Positions 34,408-43,683 are shown, numbered from the stretch's first letter. The stretch: 47,936 nt of DNA from Christensenella sp. UBA5489 (GCA_002424095.1 DIPL01000019.1:1-47936), one strand, 5' to 3'. The notes: a model not told the origin generated them from the sequence alone. A program made the numbers and translations.

Positions 34408-36075
34408 TTAATTCTTTTTTGTATCTCTTAAAGAAATTGTGCGATTGAATACTAAACCTTCGTCTGTACTGTCTTTGTCGAGACAATAGTATCCGTTTCT
34501 CAGAAATTGATAACGCTCTTCAAAATCAAATTCAATGTCTTTTTCGATATATGCGTTTTTGTTGATATGCAGTGAGTTTGGATTAAATTCATAATCGCCG
34601 TTTATTGCAGTGCTATCCAAAGTTAAATTTTCAAAATGACGAACTTCAATTTTTCGGGCATAATTGCAATTAAGCCAATGAATTGTTGCCTTGACTTTAA
34701 CTTCGGGTTCGGTGCCACTGCCTGATTTTGTTTTTGGGTCATAAGTCGCATAAACGCAAGTGATTTCATCTTTTTCGTTCTTATCAAAACCTGTGCATTC
34801 AATTATATATGCACCTTTTAAGCGAACTTTTTTGCCAACGGACAATCTATGAAATTTATTTGTTGGATTTTCCATAAAATCTTCACGTTCGATTATTAAT
34901 TCACGTCCGAATTTATAGACACGTGTTGTCGTTTCTTTATTTTGCGGGAAGTCATCTAAAAGAATTTTTTCTTCTAGTTTTTCAGGATAGTTAGTTATAA
35001 TCAACTTTAAAGGATTTAAAACAGCCATAACTCTTTTTGCAACCTTGTTTAAATCATCTCGAACAAAATGCTCAAAAAAACTCATTTCGCATACCGTAGT
35101 TGTTTTGCTAACACCTGCTTCTTTTGAAAATTCAAGCAAACTTTCAGGCAGAACGCCACGTCTTTTAAGTCCACGCAAGGTATATATTCGGGGGTCATCA
35201 AATCCGCTTATTTTTTTTTCGTTGACAAACCTTTTTATATGGCGTTTTCCAATGACAACACCCTTTATTGTCAAGTTTGAATATTCAATTTGTTGCGGTT
35301 TGTTTTCTATACCACTATTTTCGACAACCCAATTGTATAATGGGCGATGGTCTTCAAATTCAAGTCCGCAAATTGAATGAGTAACTCCTTCAAGAGCGTC
35401 GTCCAAAGGATGAGAAAAGTCGTAACTTGGATAGATATTCCACGATTTCCCAATCCTTTGATGTTCATTATATTGAATCCTGTAAATAACAGGGTCTCGC
35501 ATATTTATATTCGGACTTTTCATATCAATTTTCGCACGCAAGCAACAAGCCCCACTTTCAAATTCGCCGTTTTTCATTTTTTCGAAAAGTTCTAGATTTT
35601 CATCAACACTTCGATTCCTATATGGACTATCAGTGCCACCTTCTGTAAGTGTTCCACGTGTTTTTGAAAGTTCTTCGGGAGATAAATCACAAACAAAAGC
35701 CTTACCTTCTTTGATAAGTTTTATTGCAATTTCATAGTTTTGTTGGAAATAATCAGTTGCATAAAAAACGTTTTGATATTCAAAACCAAGCCAATGCACA
35801 TCATCTTTTATGCTGTCGACAAATTCTTGCTTTTCTTTTGTTGGATTAGTGTCGTCAAAACGCAAGTTGCAAACCCCACCAAAATCTTTTGCAATTCCAT
35901 AATTTAACATAATGTTTCGCACGTGCCCAATATGCAAATATCCACTCGGTTCGGGCGGATGACGTGTCTGAACTTTTTTTACAGCACCACTTTTTAAATC
36001 TTTTAAAATAATGTCTTCAACGAAATTTGCTGGCTTAATTTCATCGATATTTTTAGTTTCAGTTAGTTCTTTCAT
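34408..36075 (-). CDS. glnS: Glutaminyl-tRNA synthetase
   Basis: 555 residues, the usual bacterial GlnRS length; ATG at 36075 behind AGAGGTC. Class I signatures: PPEPSGYLHIGH (HIGH at residues 48-51) and the KMSKS-loop equivalent VIGKRHIKRFV at about 270. GlnRS-specific blocks are LRFDDTNPTKEK, YPSYDFSHPLDDA, GVTHSICGLEFEDHRPLYNW and GLKRRGV. The C-terminal two beta-barrels are complete. It charges tRNA-Gln directly. Many Bacillota lack GlnRS and use Glu-tRNA-Gln amidation (GatCAB), so its presence is informative about lineage or acquisition. It is monocistronic on the minus strand. Confidence 0.96.
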   Translation of the reverse strand: MKELTETKNIDEIKPANFVEDIILKDLKSGAVKKVQTRHPPEPSGYLHIGHVRNIMLNYGIAKDFGGVCNLRFDDTNPTKEKQEFVDSIKDDVHWLGFEYQNVFYATDYFQQNYEIAIKLIKEGKAFVCDLSPEELSKTRGTLTEGGTDSPYRNRSVDENLELFEKMKNGEFESGACCLRAKIDMKSPNINMRDPVIYRIQYNEHQRIGKSWNIYPSYDFSHPLDDALEGVTHSICGLEFEDHRPLYNWVVENSGIENKPQQIEYSNLTIKGVVIGKRHIKRFVNEKKISGFDDPRIYTLRGLKRRGVLPESLLEFSKEAGVSKTTTVCEMSFFEHFVRDDLNKVAKRVMAVLNPLKLIITNYPEKLEEKILLDDFPQNKETTTRVYKFGRELIIEREDFMENPTNKFHRLSVGKKVRLKGAYIIECTGFDKNEKDEITCVYATYDPKTKSGSGTEPEVKVKATIHWLNCNYARKIEVRHFENLTLDSTAINGDYEFNPNSLHINKNAYIEKDIEFDFEERYQFLRNGYYCLDKDSTDEGLVFNRTISLRDTKKN

Positions 36076-36116
36076 TTATATATTTGACCTCTATATTTTT
36101 TTGTTTTTAATAAAAA

Positions 36117-36125
36117 ATTATACCA
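36117..36125 (-). promoter_or_regulatory. Candidate extended -10 promoter of glnS
   Basis: On the minus strand TGGTATAAT (36125-36117), an extended -10 (TGn-TATAAT) without a good -35, ~40 bases before the glnS start. Confidence 0.45.
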
Positions 36126-36298
36126 TATTATTTTTTAAAAGTATAGCAAAATTGCAACACAAAAAAGTTGGATGCTATTCTATATGTAGAAAATCAAATT
36201 TGTTTAAGGGAAAACACTTAAATGACTGGAAAAATTTCTCAATATGTGTTAATATAATTAAAATTTTTTTGAAATAAATATAAGGTAAGGAAGCGAAA

Positions 36299-37858
36299 AT
36301 GTTACAAGCAATAAATGTGTCTTTGCAATACGGAAGCAGAATTTTGTTTAAAGACGTAAATTTAAAATTCACAAAGGGGAATTGCTACGGCATAATCGGT
36401 GCGAACGGTTCAGGCAAGTCAACTTTTTTAAAAATTTTATCAGGAGAAATTGAGCCGAATAAAGGTGAAATTTTCATTTCTCCGAACGAGCGTATGAGTG
36501 TTCTTACGCAAAATCAAAATGCTTATGATGAATATACGGCACTAAAAACCGTTTTATTAGGGCATAAAAGATTATCTGAAATTGATGAATTAAAAAATGA
36601 ATTATATAGCAAGACTGATTTTACGGACGCCGATGGAATAAAAGCCGCTGAACTGGAAGAAGAATTTGCTGAACTTGGCGGTTGGGAAGCCGAGAGCGAA
36701 GCGAAAACACTTTTAAAAGAGATTGGTATTGATGAAAAATTTTTTGAAGTTTTAATGTCTGAAATTGACCCTAAACAAAAAGTAAAAATTCTTTTGGCTC
36801 AGGCACTTTTTGGAAACCCTGACATATTGATTTTAGATGAGCCAACAAACAATTTAGATTTTAAAGCGGTACGTTGGCTTGAAAATTTTTTGCTGGATTT
36901 TGAGAACACGGTTATTGTTGTGAGTCATAATCGCCACTTTTTAAATAAAATTTGCACGCACATTTGCGACGTTGACTTCGGGCAAATCAATATGATATTA
37001 GGAAATTATGATTTTTGGTATGAAACAAGTCAACTTTTGGCAAGGCAGTCCGAAGAACGCAATAAGAAAGCAGAGCAACGAGCAAGTGAACTTAAAGACT
37101 TTATTGCAAGATTTTCGGCAAATGCTTCTAAATCAAGACAGGCAACTTCACGAAAAAAAGAACTGGAAAAGTTGACAATTGAAGACTTTAAACCATCGAG
37201 CAGAAAATATCCGTTTATCGACTTTAAATTCGAACAGGGCGTCGGAAAAGAGATTTTGATTGTAAAAAAACTAACAAAAAAAGGATATTTTAAAGATATA
37301 ACTTTTTCAATAAATCCCGAAGATAAAGTTGCCGTGATTTCTGGAAATGCACTTGCAACAACGATGTTTTTTGAAATCCTTGCAGGGAATGCGCAGGCGG
37401 ATAGCGGTATAGTGCATTGGGGAAAAACCATAAAAAAGAGTTATCTACCGCAAGATAACCGCAGTTATTTTGATGGTGTGAAACTTTCAATTGCGGATTG
37501 GCTCAGACAATTCTCCAAAGACCAAACTGAAATGTATATTCGAAGTTGGCTTGGAAAAATGCTTTTCTCTGGGGAAGAAGCGTTGAAATCGGTTGATGTT
37601 CTTTCAGGTGGAGAACGTGTTCGCTGTATGCTTGCAAAACTTATGCTTGAAGGCGGAAATTTTTTAATGTTAGATGAGCCCACAAATCATTTAGATTTGG
37701 AAAGTATAACGGCTTTAAATAAAGGAATGATTAACTATAAAAGTGCAATGATTTTTGCAAGTCATGACTTACAACTTGTCGAAACTGTTGCGAATCGCAT
37801 TTTTGATATTGTTGATGAAAACATTTTTATAGATAAATCCAATGTAAGTATTGACTGA
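36299..37858 (+). CDS. ykpA: ABC-F family ATPase (YkpA/YbiT type)
   Basis: 519 residues; ATG behind TAAGGAAG. Two ATP-binding cassettes with no membrane segments, as in ribosome-associated ABC-F proteins. NBD1: Walker A GANGSGKST (34-42), Walker B LILDEPTNNLD (~175-185), signature replaced by IDPKQKVK. The linker has FIARFSANASKSRQATSRK, typical of the YkpA/YbiT group. NBD2: degenerate Walker A (SGNALATTMFFEIL), intact signature LSGGERVRC (~434) and Walker B LMLDEPTNHLD. Bacillus YkpA has a comparable NBD2 Walker A (NELAVTT), so this is a family trait, not decay. It probably acts on translation at the ribosome. Convergent with the next gene, only eight bases apart. Confidence 0.93.
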   Translation: MLQAINVSLQYGSRILFKDVNLKFTKGNCYGIIGANGSGKSTFLKILSGEIEPNKGEIFISPNERMSVLTQNQNAYDEYTALKTVLLGHKRLSEIDELKNELYSKTDFTDADGIKAAELEEEFAELGGWEAESEAKTLLKEIGIDEKFFEVLMSEIDPKQKVKILLAQALFGNPDILILDEPTNNLDFKAVRWLENFLLDFENTVIVVSHNRHFLNKICTHICDVDFGQINMILGNYDFWYETSQLLARQSEERNKKAEQRASELKDFIARFSANASKSRQATSRKKELEKLTIEDFKPSSRKYPFIDFKFEQGVGKEILIVKKLTKKGYFKDITFSINPEDKVAVISGNALATTMFFEILAGNAQADSGIVHWGKTIKKSYLPQDNRSYFDGVKLSIADWLRQFSKDQTEMYIRSWLGKMLFSGEEALKSVDVLSGGERVRCMLAKLMLEGGNFLMLDEPTNHLDLESITALNKGMINYKSAMIFASHDLQLVETVANRIFDIVDENIFIDKSNVSID

Positions 37859-37866
37859 AAATCTCA

Positions 37867-38673
37867 TTAAATTGCATTGATTTGCTTAGCAAGTTTTTGA
37901 TTAATTGACAAAATTTCTATGTAATTATATTTTATTTTCGAACTAAATTGTTGATTTGAACTTTCAAAATCAATTAACTGCTGAATAAGCGTGCTAACAG
38001 AATTTATACTGAGTTTTAATTGAAGGAGTACAGGACTGAGTTTTGCGTTAAACATAACTTCAAAATCATTTTTTATCTTTCCAACTTCGCTTTGCAAGTT
38101 AGAAATTTCCAGTCGGCACTGAGTTTCGCTTATAATTTCCGTATCTAAACTTATTGAAATATCATATAAACTTTTAAATGTTTCTTTAAATAAATTTCCA
38201 GCACTTAAAAGCGAGTTTAATTCTTCGTTAGTATAATTTTTACTTATAGCAATTTCATCTATTGATATTTTTAAAACTTCCACATTATAATTGCTGTTTG
38301 TAAGGTTTTCCTTAACCTTATTTGCATCATTTTCTTCTTTATATGCACTTGCAATGACATAGAAAGTTCCATCATCTTCCCAAACATAGCCGGCACCGTT
38401 TGTTTTTTTTATAGTAACTGAATGTTCAAGTGCGGATGATTTAACAGTTCCTTGATATAATGTTACGGCAAAAATTGAATATGGACTTATTTTGCCACCA
38501 CTTCCGCCAGAAAACGAGCCAACTGTAATAATTGTTGAAAATAAATCTGCAAGTGTAATGCAAAGTACAAAACAAAAAATGCAAGTTAAGATTGCCAGAA
38601 ATTTACTTCTTTTTTCTGTATATAAACCTTGCTTTGTGTCGTCAATATTTTGCGTTTTATTTTTTCTTGACAA
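37867..38673 (-). CDS. SPOR-like domain membrane protein
   Basis: 268 residues; ATG at 38673. It has a short cytoplasmic N-terminus with Lys/Arg, one membrane segment at about 24-46 (LAILTCIFCFVLCITLADLF), then an extracytoplasmic region. Residues ~90-140 (GAGYVWEDDGTFYVIAS, AYKEENDANKVKENL, YNVEVLKI) follow the SPOR-like pattern found in Bacillota membrane proteins; SPOR domains often bind denuded peptidoglycan. The C-terminal half is helical, without a known motif. Divergent from groES, which starts ~190 bases away. Role at the envelope inferred. Confidence 0.65.
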   Translation of the reverse strand: MSRKNKTQNIDDTKQGLYTEKRSKFLAILTCIFCFVLCITLADLFSTIITVGSFSGGSGGKISPYSIFAVTLYQGTVKSSALEHSVTIKKTNGAGYVWEDDGTFYVIASAYKEENDANKVKENLTNSNYNVEVLKISIDEIAISKNYTNEELNSLLSAGNLFKETFKSLYDISISLDTEIISETQCRLEISNLQSEVGKIKNDFEVMFNAKLSPVLLQLKLSINSVSTLIQQLIDFESSNQQFSSKIKYNYIEILSINQKLAKQINAI

Positions 38674-38792
38674 TAACTTTAATCTCCCAAATAGTTGTAT
38701 GTATATTTATGTTGAAATCGCTCAAAGTATGAAACTTTTTGAGTGTTTTGAAGCAAAATCAACAAAACTTTTGAGTTTTTCGTCCGATTTCC

Positions 38793-38821
38793 TTTACAAT
38801 TTAAAATTTCGTGAATATAAT
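38793..38821 (+). promoter_or_regulatory. Promoter of groES-groEL
   Basis: TTTACA (38793-38798), 17-base spacer, perfect TATAAT (38816-38821); SD GGAGG at 38851-38855. No CIRCE-like element is visible between 38674 and 38866. Confidence 0.75.
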
Positions 38822-38866
38822 ATTTATTGTTTGGCAGAAAAAAGAAAAAAGGAGGATTTATAGAAA

Positions 38867-39151
38867 ATGAAAATAAAACCACTTTATGACAGGATTGTTC
38901 TTGCTCCCGAAAAAGCAGTGGAGAAAACTGTTGGAGGCATTGTATTGCCCGAAGTTGCGCAGGAAAAATCTCAAATAGCAAAAGTTGTTGCGGTTGGAAA
39001 AGGCGTAAATTTGGATGGAAAGGAATGCAAAATTCAGGTTGAAATTGGAGATAAGGTTCTTTACTCAAAGTTTGCCGGAACTGAAATCAAAATTGAAGGA
39101 AAAGATTATGTTATAATCAGACAAACTGATATTTTAGCCGTTTTGGAATAA
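38867..39151 (+). CDS. groES: Co-chaperonin GroES
   Basis: 94 residues, normal length. It begins MKIKPLYDRIVLAPEKA, with mobile-loop region KAVEKTVGGIVLPEVAQEKSQ, then VVAVGKG, VEIGDKVLYSKFAGTEIKIEG and the terminal VIIRQTDILAVLE. The heptameric lid of GroEL. Directly upstream of groEL (123-base gap); the pair has its own promoter. Confidence 0.97.
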   Translation: MKIKPLYDRIVLAPEKAVEKTVGGIVLPEVAQEKSQIAKVVAVGKGVNLDGKECKIQVEIGDKVLYSKFAGTEIKIEGKDYVIIRQTDILAVLE

Positions 39152-39274
39152 ATTTAAAAAACTTTCAATAAAACTTAATAGAACAAAAAACAAAAGATAA
39201 AATATTAAAAATAAAACAAAAAAAACTTTCAAATTTTGAAAATGGTTTTTTTTAATTAAGGAGGATTTAAAAAA

Positions 39275-40906
39275 ATGTCAAAGAAAATTTTATATGGCGA
39301 AAAAGCAAGGCAAGCACTTGCAACAGGAGTGAATACTCTCGCCGATACAGTTAAAATAACACTTGGACCACGAGGGCGAAATGTTGTTTTAGAAAAAGGA
39401 AAATTCACGCCACCGTTAATCACAAATGACGGCGTTACAATTGCAAAAGAAATTGAACTTGATGATGCTTTTGAAAATATGGGAGCACAACTCATTAAAG
39501 AAGTCAGCGTTAAGACAAATGATGTTGCAGGCGACGGCACAACCACGGCGGCGGTGCTTGCACAAGCAATTATTCGTGAAGGGAATAAGAATTTTGTTGC
39601 GGGTGCAAATCCGATTATATTGAGAAAAGGAATTCAAAAAGCAGTTGCGACTTGCGTTGAAGATTTAAGAAAAAAATCAAAACCTATTGAAACGCAAAAA
39701 GAAATTGCCCAAATTGCTTCAATTTCTGCGGGAGATGAGGAAATAGGAACACTTATTGCCGATGCAATAAAGAAAGTTGGTGCGGATGGCGTTATAACCG
39801 TTGAAGAAAGTAAGGTTATGAAAACCGAACTTTCAGTTGTTGAAGGAATGCAATTCGACCGTGGCTATTTGTCCGCTTATATGTGCACAAACACAGATAA
39901 GATGATTGCCGAACTTGAAAATCCGTACATACTTTTAACGGATAAGAAAATCTCGTCAATTGCTGAAATTTTGCCGATTTTGGAGCAAGTTGTTAAGGCG
40001 GGCGGAAAACTCGTTATTATTGCCGATGACGTCGATGGTGAAGCACTTGCAACTTTAATTCTCAATAAATTGCGTGGAACTTTCAACTGCGTTGCAGTTA
40101 AAGCCCCTAGTTTTGGGGATAACCGCAAAAATCTTATGGAAGATATTGCAATTTTAACAGGCGGAAAAGTTATAAGCGAAGAACTTGGACTTGAACTTAA
40201 AAACGTCGAATTGTCAGAACTTGGAAGAGCAAAAACGGTTAAGGTTGATAAAGATACAACGACAATAATCAACGGTGAAGGCAATTCAAATGAAATAAAA
40301 AACCGTATTACAATAATTAGAAATCTTCTTAAAGAAGAAACAAGCGACTATGAAAAAGAAAAACTCGAAGAGAGATTGGCGAAACTCGCTGGCGGTGTTG
40401 CAGTCATAAGTGTTGGAAGTGTAACCGAAGTTGAAATGAAAGAGAAAAAATTGAGAATTGAAGATGCACTATCAGCAACTAAGGCAGCAGCTTTGGAAGG
40501 AATTATTCCCGGCGGTGGTGTTGCTCTTTTGAAATCATCAACAAAAATCAAGAAACTTGCGGAAAGTCTTTCAGGAGATGAAAAAACAGGTGCTTTGATT
40601 GTGTTGCGTGCTATTGAAGAGCCAGTACGACAAATTGCAAAAAATGCAGGGCAGGATGATGGTGTTGTGATTAATAAAATATATGAAAACATTGAAAATG
40701 CAAACTTTGGCTTTGATGCACTTAATTTGAAATATGTTGATATGCTTGAAAGTGGCATAATTGACCCTACGAAAGTTACAGTTTCGGCTTTGGAAAATGC
40801 ATCAAGTGTTGCTTCAACATTGCTTACAACCGAATGTTTGGTTGCGGAAATTGAAGAAGAAGGCAATAAGTTGAATCAATCAATGCCAGAAATGAATATG
40901 TATTAA
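39275..40906 (+). CDS. groEL: Chaperonin GroEL
   Basis: 543 residues; ATG behind AAGGAGGA. Typical blocks: LADTVKITLGPRGRNVVLEKG, ITNDGVTIAKEIELDD, KTNDVAGDGTTTAAVLAQAI, VVEGMQFDRGYLSAYM, KAPSFGDNRKNLMEDIA, LAGGVAVISVGSVTEVEMKEKK and EGIIPGGGVALL. The C-terminal tail ends MPEMNMY and lacks the GGM repeats found in many GroELs. It folds client proteins inside the GroES-capped cavity and, in HrcA systems, maintains HrcA activity. Confidence 0.98.
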   Translation: MSKKILYGEKARQALATGVNTLADTVKITLGPRGRNVVLEKGKFTPPLITNDGVTIAKEIELDDAFENMGAQLIKEVSVKTNDVAGDGTTTAAVLAQAIIREGNKNFVAGANPIILRKGIQKAVATCVEDLRKKSKPIETQKEIAQIASISAGDEEIGTLIADAIKKVGADGVITVEESKVMKTELSVVEGMQFDRGYLSAYMCTNTDKMIAELENPYILLTDKKISSIAEILPILEQVVKAGGKLVIIADDVDGEALATLILNKLRGTFNCVAVKAPSFGDNRKNLMEDIAILTGGKVISEELGLELKNVELSELGRAKTVKVDKDTTTIINGEGNSNEIKNRITIIRNLLKEETSDYEKEKLEERLAKLAGGVAVISVGSVTEVEMKEKKLRIEDALSATKAAALEGIIPGGGVALLKSSTKIKKLAESLSGDEKTGALIVLRAIEEPVRQIAKNAGQDDGVVINKIYENIENANFGFDALNLKYVDMLESGIIDPTKVTVSALENASSVASTLLTTECLVAEIEEEGNKLNQSMPEMNMY

Positions 40907-40928
40907 AATTTTTTATGAATAAAACTTT

Positions 40929-40962
40929 AAAGCAACCGTTTAAATCAAGCGGTTGCTTTTTT
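40929..40962 (+). terminator. Terminator of groES-groEL
   Basis: AAAGCAACCG (40929-40938) pairs with CGGTTGCTTT (40950-40959), 11-nt loop, followed by more T. Confidence 0.85.
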
Positions 40963-41012
40963 AAATAGGATACTTTTTATAATTTAATATTTTTGTAGAA
41001 TTATAAAAAAGA

Positions 41013-41041
41013 TTGAAAATTCATTTCAACTGTGTTAAAAT
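41013..41041 (+). promoter_or_regulatory. Candidate promoter of the sepF-lspA-rluD unit
   Basis: TTGAAA (41013-41018), 17-base spacer, TAAAAT (41036-41041), about 100 bases before the TTG start of the SepF-like gene. Confidence 0.5.
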
Positions 41042-41138
41042 AATTCTAATATTTTTAGAATGGAAAACTAAAATGAGAATTTTTTAGTTCGAAAGAAAAT
41101 TTTAAGAAATCAATAAAAATACTATCGGAGAAACTAGG

Positions 41139-41561
41139 TTGAAATTTTTTGATAAAATTCTAAGCATAATTGGTTTTGATGTTGATGAAGATTCTCAGCA
41201 AGAGCCGAAAAAACAAAAAAAACCGAAGAAAACAAAAGTCGGGGAAATCAATTTGCAAGATACAAATGGCGAAACAGAAAGTCAAAAAAAGACTGACATA
41301 TTGCAACAACAATCCGCAGTACAGTCTACTAATTCAAGCGGAAATACCGACAAAATAATAAACTTAATTCCTCAAAATCAAAATGAAGTTCAAGATGCAA
41401 TGGATATTTTGAAAAGCGGAAAAAACATAATAATTGATTTATCCGCTTTTAAGGCATCGGACATTTTAAGAGCGCTTGATTTCATTTCAGGTGTATGCTA
41501 TTGCTTAAATGCACGAATTCAAAGGCTTGGAGAAACAACATTCGCTTTGACTTTGGAATAA
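41139..41561 (+). CDS. sepF: SepF-like cell division protein
   Basis: 140 residues from a TTG start behind CGGAGAAA. It starts MKFFDKILSIIGF, an amphipathic membrane-targeting helix as in SepF. A Lys-rich (KKQKKPKKTK), Gln/Ser-rich linker spans ~20-70. The SepF domain spans ~72-140: INLIPQNQNEVQDAMDILKSG, IIIDLSAFKASDILRALDFISG, VCYCLNARIQRLGETTFALTL. SepF aligns FtsZ filaments and anchors them to the membrane. It sits beside lspA and rluD, a compressed form of the Bacillus sepF-ylmG-ylmH-divIVA-ileS-lspA-rluD order. Confidence 0.85.
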   Translation: MKFFDKILSIIGFDVDEDSQQEPKKQKKPKKTKVGEINLQDTNGETESQKKTDILQQQSAVQSTNSSGNTDKIINLIPQNQNEVQDAMDILKSGKNIIIDLSAFKASDILRALDFISGVCYCLNARIQRLGETTFALTLE

Positions 41562-41585
41562 ATCAAAATTGAAAGGAAAAAATAA

Positions 41586-42065
41586 ATGAATTTTTTTAAA
41601 AAATATAAATATTGGCTTGTAATTTTGCTTGTTATAGTTGTCGTTATTGCAATTGATTTAATCACAAAATCAATTTTTGAAGGAAAGGAATTTACAATAA
41701 TTAATGGCATTTTAAGCATCTATTCCATATCAAATCCTGGCGGAGCGTGGGGAATTTTAAGTGATAGTACTGACTTTTTAATTATACTTTCAATTATTAT
41801 TTTGTTCATACTCGTTTGGATTAACATCCAACTAAAAGAAAAGACAACTTTTTATTCAATTGGAATGGGACTTATAGTTGGCGGTGCAGTTGGTAACTTG
41901 ATTGATAGATTTGCGTTTCATCAAGTTAGAGATTTTATAAAACTTGATTTTTTAAACTTTCCTATTTTTAATTTTGCTGATATATGTCTTACAGTTGGGG
42001 CAATTTTTATGATAATTTATTTTCTATTTTTATATAAGCCGCAAGCACAAAAGCCGAAGTCATAA
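41586..42065 (+). CDS. lspA: Lipoprotein signal peptidase II
   Basis: 159 residues, normal length; ATG behind AAAGGAAAA. Four membrane segments. The two catalytic Asp motifs are present: GGAVGNLIDRF (first Asp, ~100) and FNFADICLTVGA (second Asp, ~120). Also SNPGGAWGIL, equivalent to the conserved N-x-GAAF/W-G block. It removes signal peptides from diacylglyceryl-modified prolipoproteins, such as the giant lipoprotein at 4389. Followed by rluD, as in many Bacillota. Confidence 0.95.
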   Translation: MNFFKKYKYWLVILLVIVVVIAIDLITKSIFEGKEFTIINGILSIYSISNPGGAWGILSDSTDFLIILSIIILFILVWINIQLKEKTTFYSIGMGLIVGGAVGNLIDRFAFHQVRDFIKLDFLNFPIFNFADICLTVGAIFMIIYFLFLYKPQAQKPKS

Positions 42066-42102
42066 TTTATAGAATTTGAATTTAGTTAAAGGCGGTGCAA
42101 CT

Positions 42103-43065
42103 TTGGAAAAAACAATATTTAAAATTGAAAAGAAAGACGTAAATAAAAGACTTGATTTATTTTTAAAAGAGCAGAAGACGGAGTTTTCAAGGTCGCAAAT
42201 TAAAAATTTCATTACAAGCGGATTTGTCTTAAAAAATTCAAAAACTCAAAAAAGTGGTGCTATTTTAAAAGAAAATGATATTGTGGAATTGACAATACCT
42301 AACTTGATTTCTACCGCACCAAAACCAGAAAATTTGCCGTTAGATATAATTTATCAAGACAAAGATTTTGCCGTTATCAATAAAACGCAGGGAATGGTTG
42401 TGCATTCTGGAAATGCGAATTATAGTGGAACACTTGTCAATGCACTGCTCTTTCATTTTAAACAATTAAGCGACGCAAACGGAGATTTACGACCTGGAAT
42501 TGTGCATAGGCTTGATAAAAACACTTCGGGATTAATGCTTGTGGCAAAAAACAATCACGCACATAAAATTTTAGCAAGTCAAATTTCAGATAAAAGATGC
42601 GTGAGAAAATATCTTGCATTACTTGAAGGAAATTTAAAAGATGATAACGGCATAATCCAAACTTATATTGCACGAAATCCACGCAAAAGAACGTTAATGA
42701 CTGCTTCTGAAACTGAAAATTCTGAGAACAAGACAAAAAAAATTGCAATCACAGAATATAATGTTTTAGAGCGTTTTAAAGGCTATTGTTTAGTTGAGTT
42801 TTCTTTAAAAACAGGGCGAACGCATCAAATTCGTGTACATTGCAGTGAAATCTTGCATCGTCCTATTGTCGGTGATTTAGAGTACGGCGGAAGTCGTGTG
42901 AAAGATTTTCCAAAAAAAATGCCTGCAAGCAAAGGACAATATTTGCATGCTTATCAAATAGAATTTTTTCATCCAACAACAAACGAATATTGTATTTTCA
43001 ATGCTCCGCTTCCTGATTATTTTGAAAGTTTGCTTCAATTTTTAAGAAAGAATAAAAAGGAATAA
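42103..43065 (+). CDS. rluD: RluA-family 23S rRNA pseudouridine synthase (RluD-like)
   Basis: 320 residues from the TTG at 42103, chosen because AAAGGCGGTG (42088-42097) is a strong SD five bases upstream; an in-frame TTG at 42076 has none. An S4 domain is at the N-terminus (KKDVNKRLDLFLKEQ, SRSQIKNFITSGFVLKN). The catalytic domain has GMVVHSGNANYSGTLVNAL, the RluA motif GIVHRLDKNTSGLMLVAK (catalytic Asp in HRLD) and FSLKTGRTHQIRVH. It probably modifies 23S rRNA. RluD versus another RluA subgroup cannot be fully separated by eye. Confidence 0.92.
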   Translation: MEKTIFKIEKKDVNKRLDLFLKEQKTEFSRSQIKNFITSGFVLKNSKTQKSGAILKENDIVELTIPNLISTAPKPENLPLDIIYQDKDFAVINKTQGMVVHSGNANYSGTLVNALLFHFKQLSDANGDLRPGIVHRLDKNTSGLMLVAKNNHAHKILASQISDKRCVRKYLALLEGNLKDDNGIIQTYIARNPRKRTLMTASETENSENKTKKIAITEYNVLERFKGYCLVEFSLKTGRTHQIRVHCSEILHRPIVGDLEYGGSRVKDFPKKMPASKGQYLHAYQIEFFHPTTNEYCIFNAPLPDYFESLLQFLRKNKKE

Positions 43066-43365
43066 TTCAATTTAACCTGCAAGCAACGTTGTTAAGTTTT
43101 CATTATTTAGTCTTACACAATTCAAATCAGAAATTCAATAAAAAATTATATTTGGTTTTGCTTTTATCATAAAAAAGACTGGACAAAATGTTTTTTTAAT
43201 TGTATAATAAATAAATTATAATGAGTTTAAAAAATATTTAAAAAATAATATTTTTAACTTGAATAATTAACTTAACCAAAGATTATAAAACGGCATATAT
43301 AATTTTAATAAAAATTATTTATGTTAGATTAATATAAATTTATTTAAAATTAAAGGAGATTTAAA
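43066..43365 (+). other. 300-base AT-rich gap with a promoter
   Basis: TGGACA (43180-43185), 17-base spacer, TATAAT (43203-43208) make a good promoter for the small membrane-protein gene at 43366, giving a ~150-base leader. I see no RNA gene or clear hairpin in that leader. Confidence 0.55.
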
Positions 43366-43647
43366 ATGGCATCAGGTCAAGGATTTAAAAAATTTATAAA
43401 TATGCTTGCATTTATAGGGATTGTTGCAGTTGCAGCGGTTTTGCTATTAAGGCTTTTTTTAGGGGAAATTTTTAAAGTTAATTCCGAAGTCGTTAACGCA
43501 ATTGGACTTATCGCACAATGTATTGCTTATTTAGTCACTGCGGTTTACGCATATTTCTTCATCCGTAACCGTGGACCTGCTTTTATCATCACATATGTTA
43601 TTGCGGTAATTCTTATTATTATTCTTGTTGCTGTTAACCCTATTTAA
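43366..43647 (+). CDS. Small membrane protein, 93 aa
   Basis: ATG behind AAAGGAGAT. Three hydrophobic segments, at about 11-32 (MLAFIGIVAVAAVLLLRLF), 43-67 (VNAIGLIAQCIAYLVTAVYAYFF) and 73-91 (AFIITYVIAVILIIILVAV), joined by short loops with RNRG between the second and third. Not recognised. It has its own promoter with a long leader and is followed 37 bases later by another small membrane protein, probably in one operon. Confidence 0.7.
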   Translation: MASGQGFKKFINMLAFIGIVAVAAVLLLRLFLGEIFKVNSEVVNAIGLIAQCIAYLVTAVYAYFFIRNRGPAFIITYVIAVILIIILVAVNPI

Positions 43648-43683
43648 TAAATAAAAAGAATTAATGAAAAAAGTTGAGATATT

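Noticed and set aside
37320..37385. Degenerate second Walker A in the ABC-F protein as sign of decay
   Set aside because: Bacillus YkpA-type proteins have the same kind of substitution at this site, so it is a subfamily trait.
1360..37790. Scattered TGTCGAA 7-mers inside genes as 0A-boxes
   Set aside because: About five are expected by chance at this composition, and most lie in coding sequence far from promoters. Only the inverted pair at 33254-33301 and the promoter-linked 10-mer at 27045 were kept.
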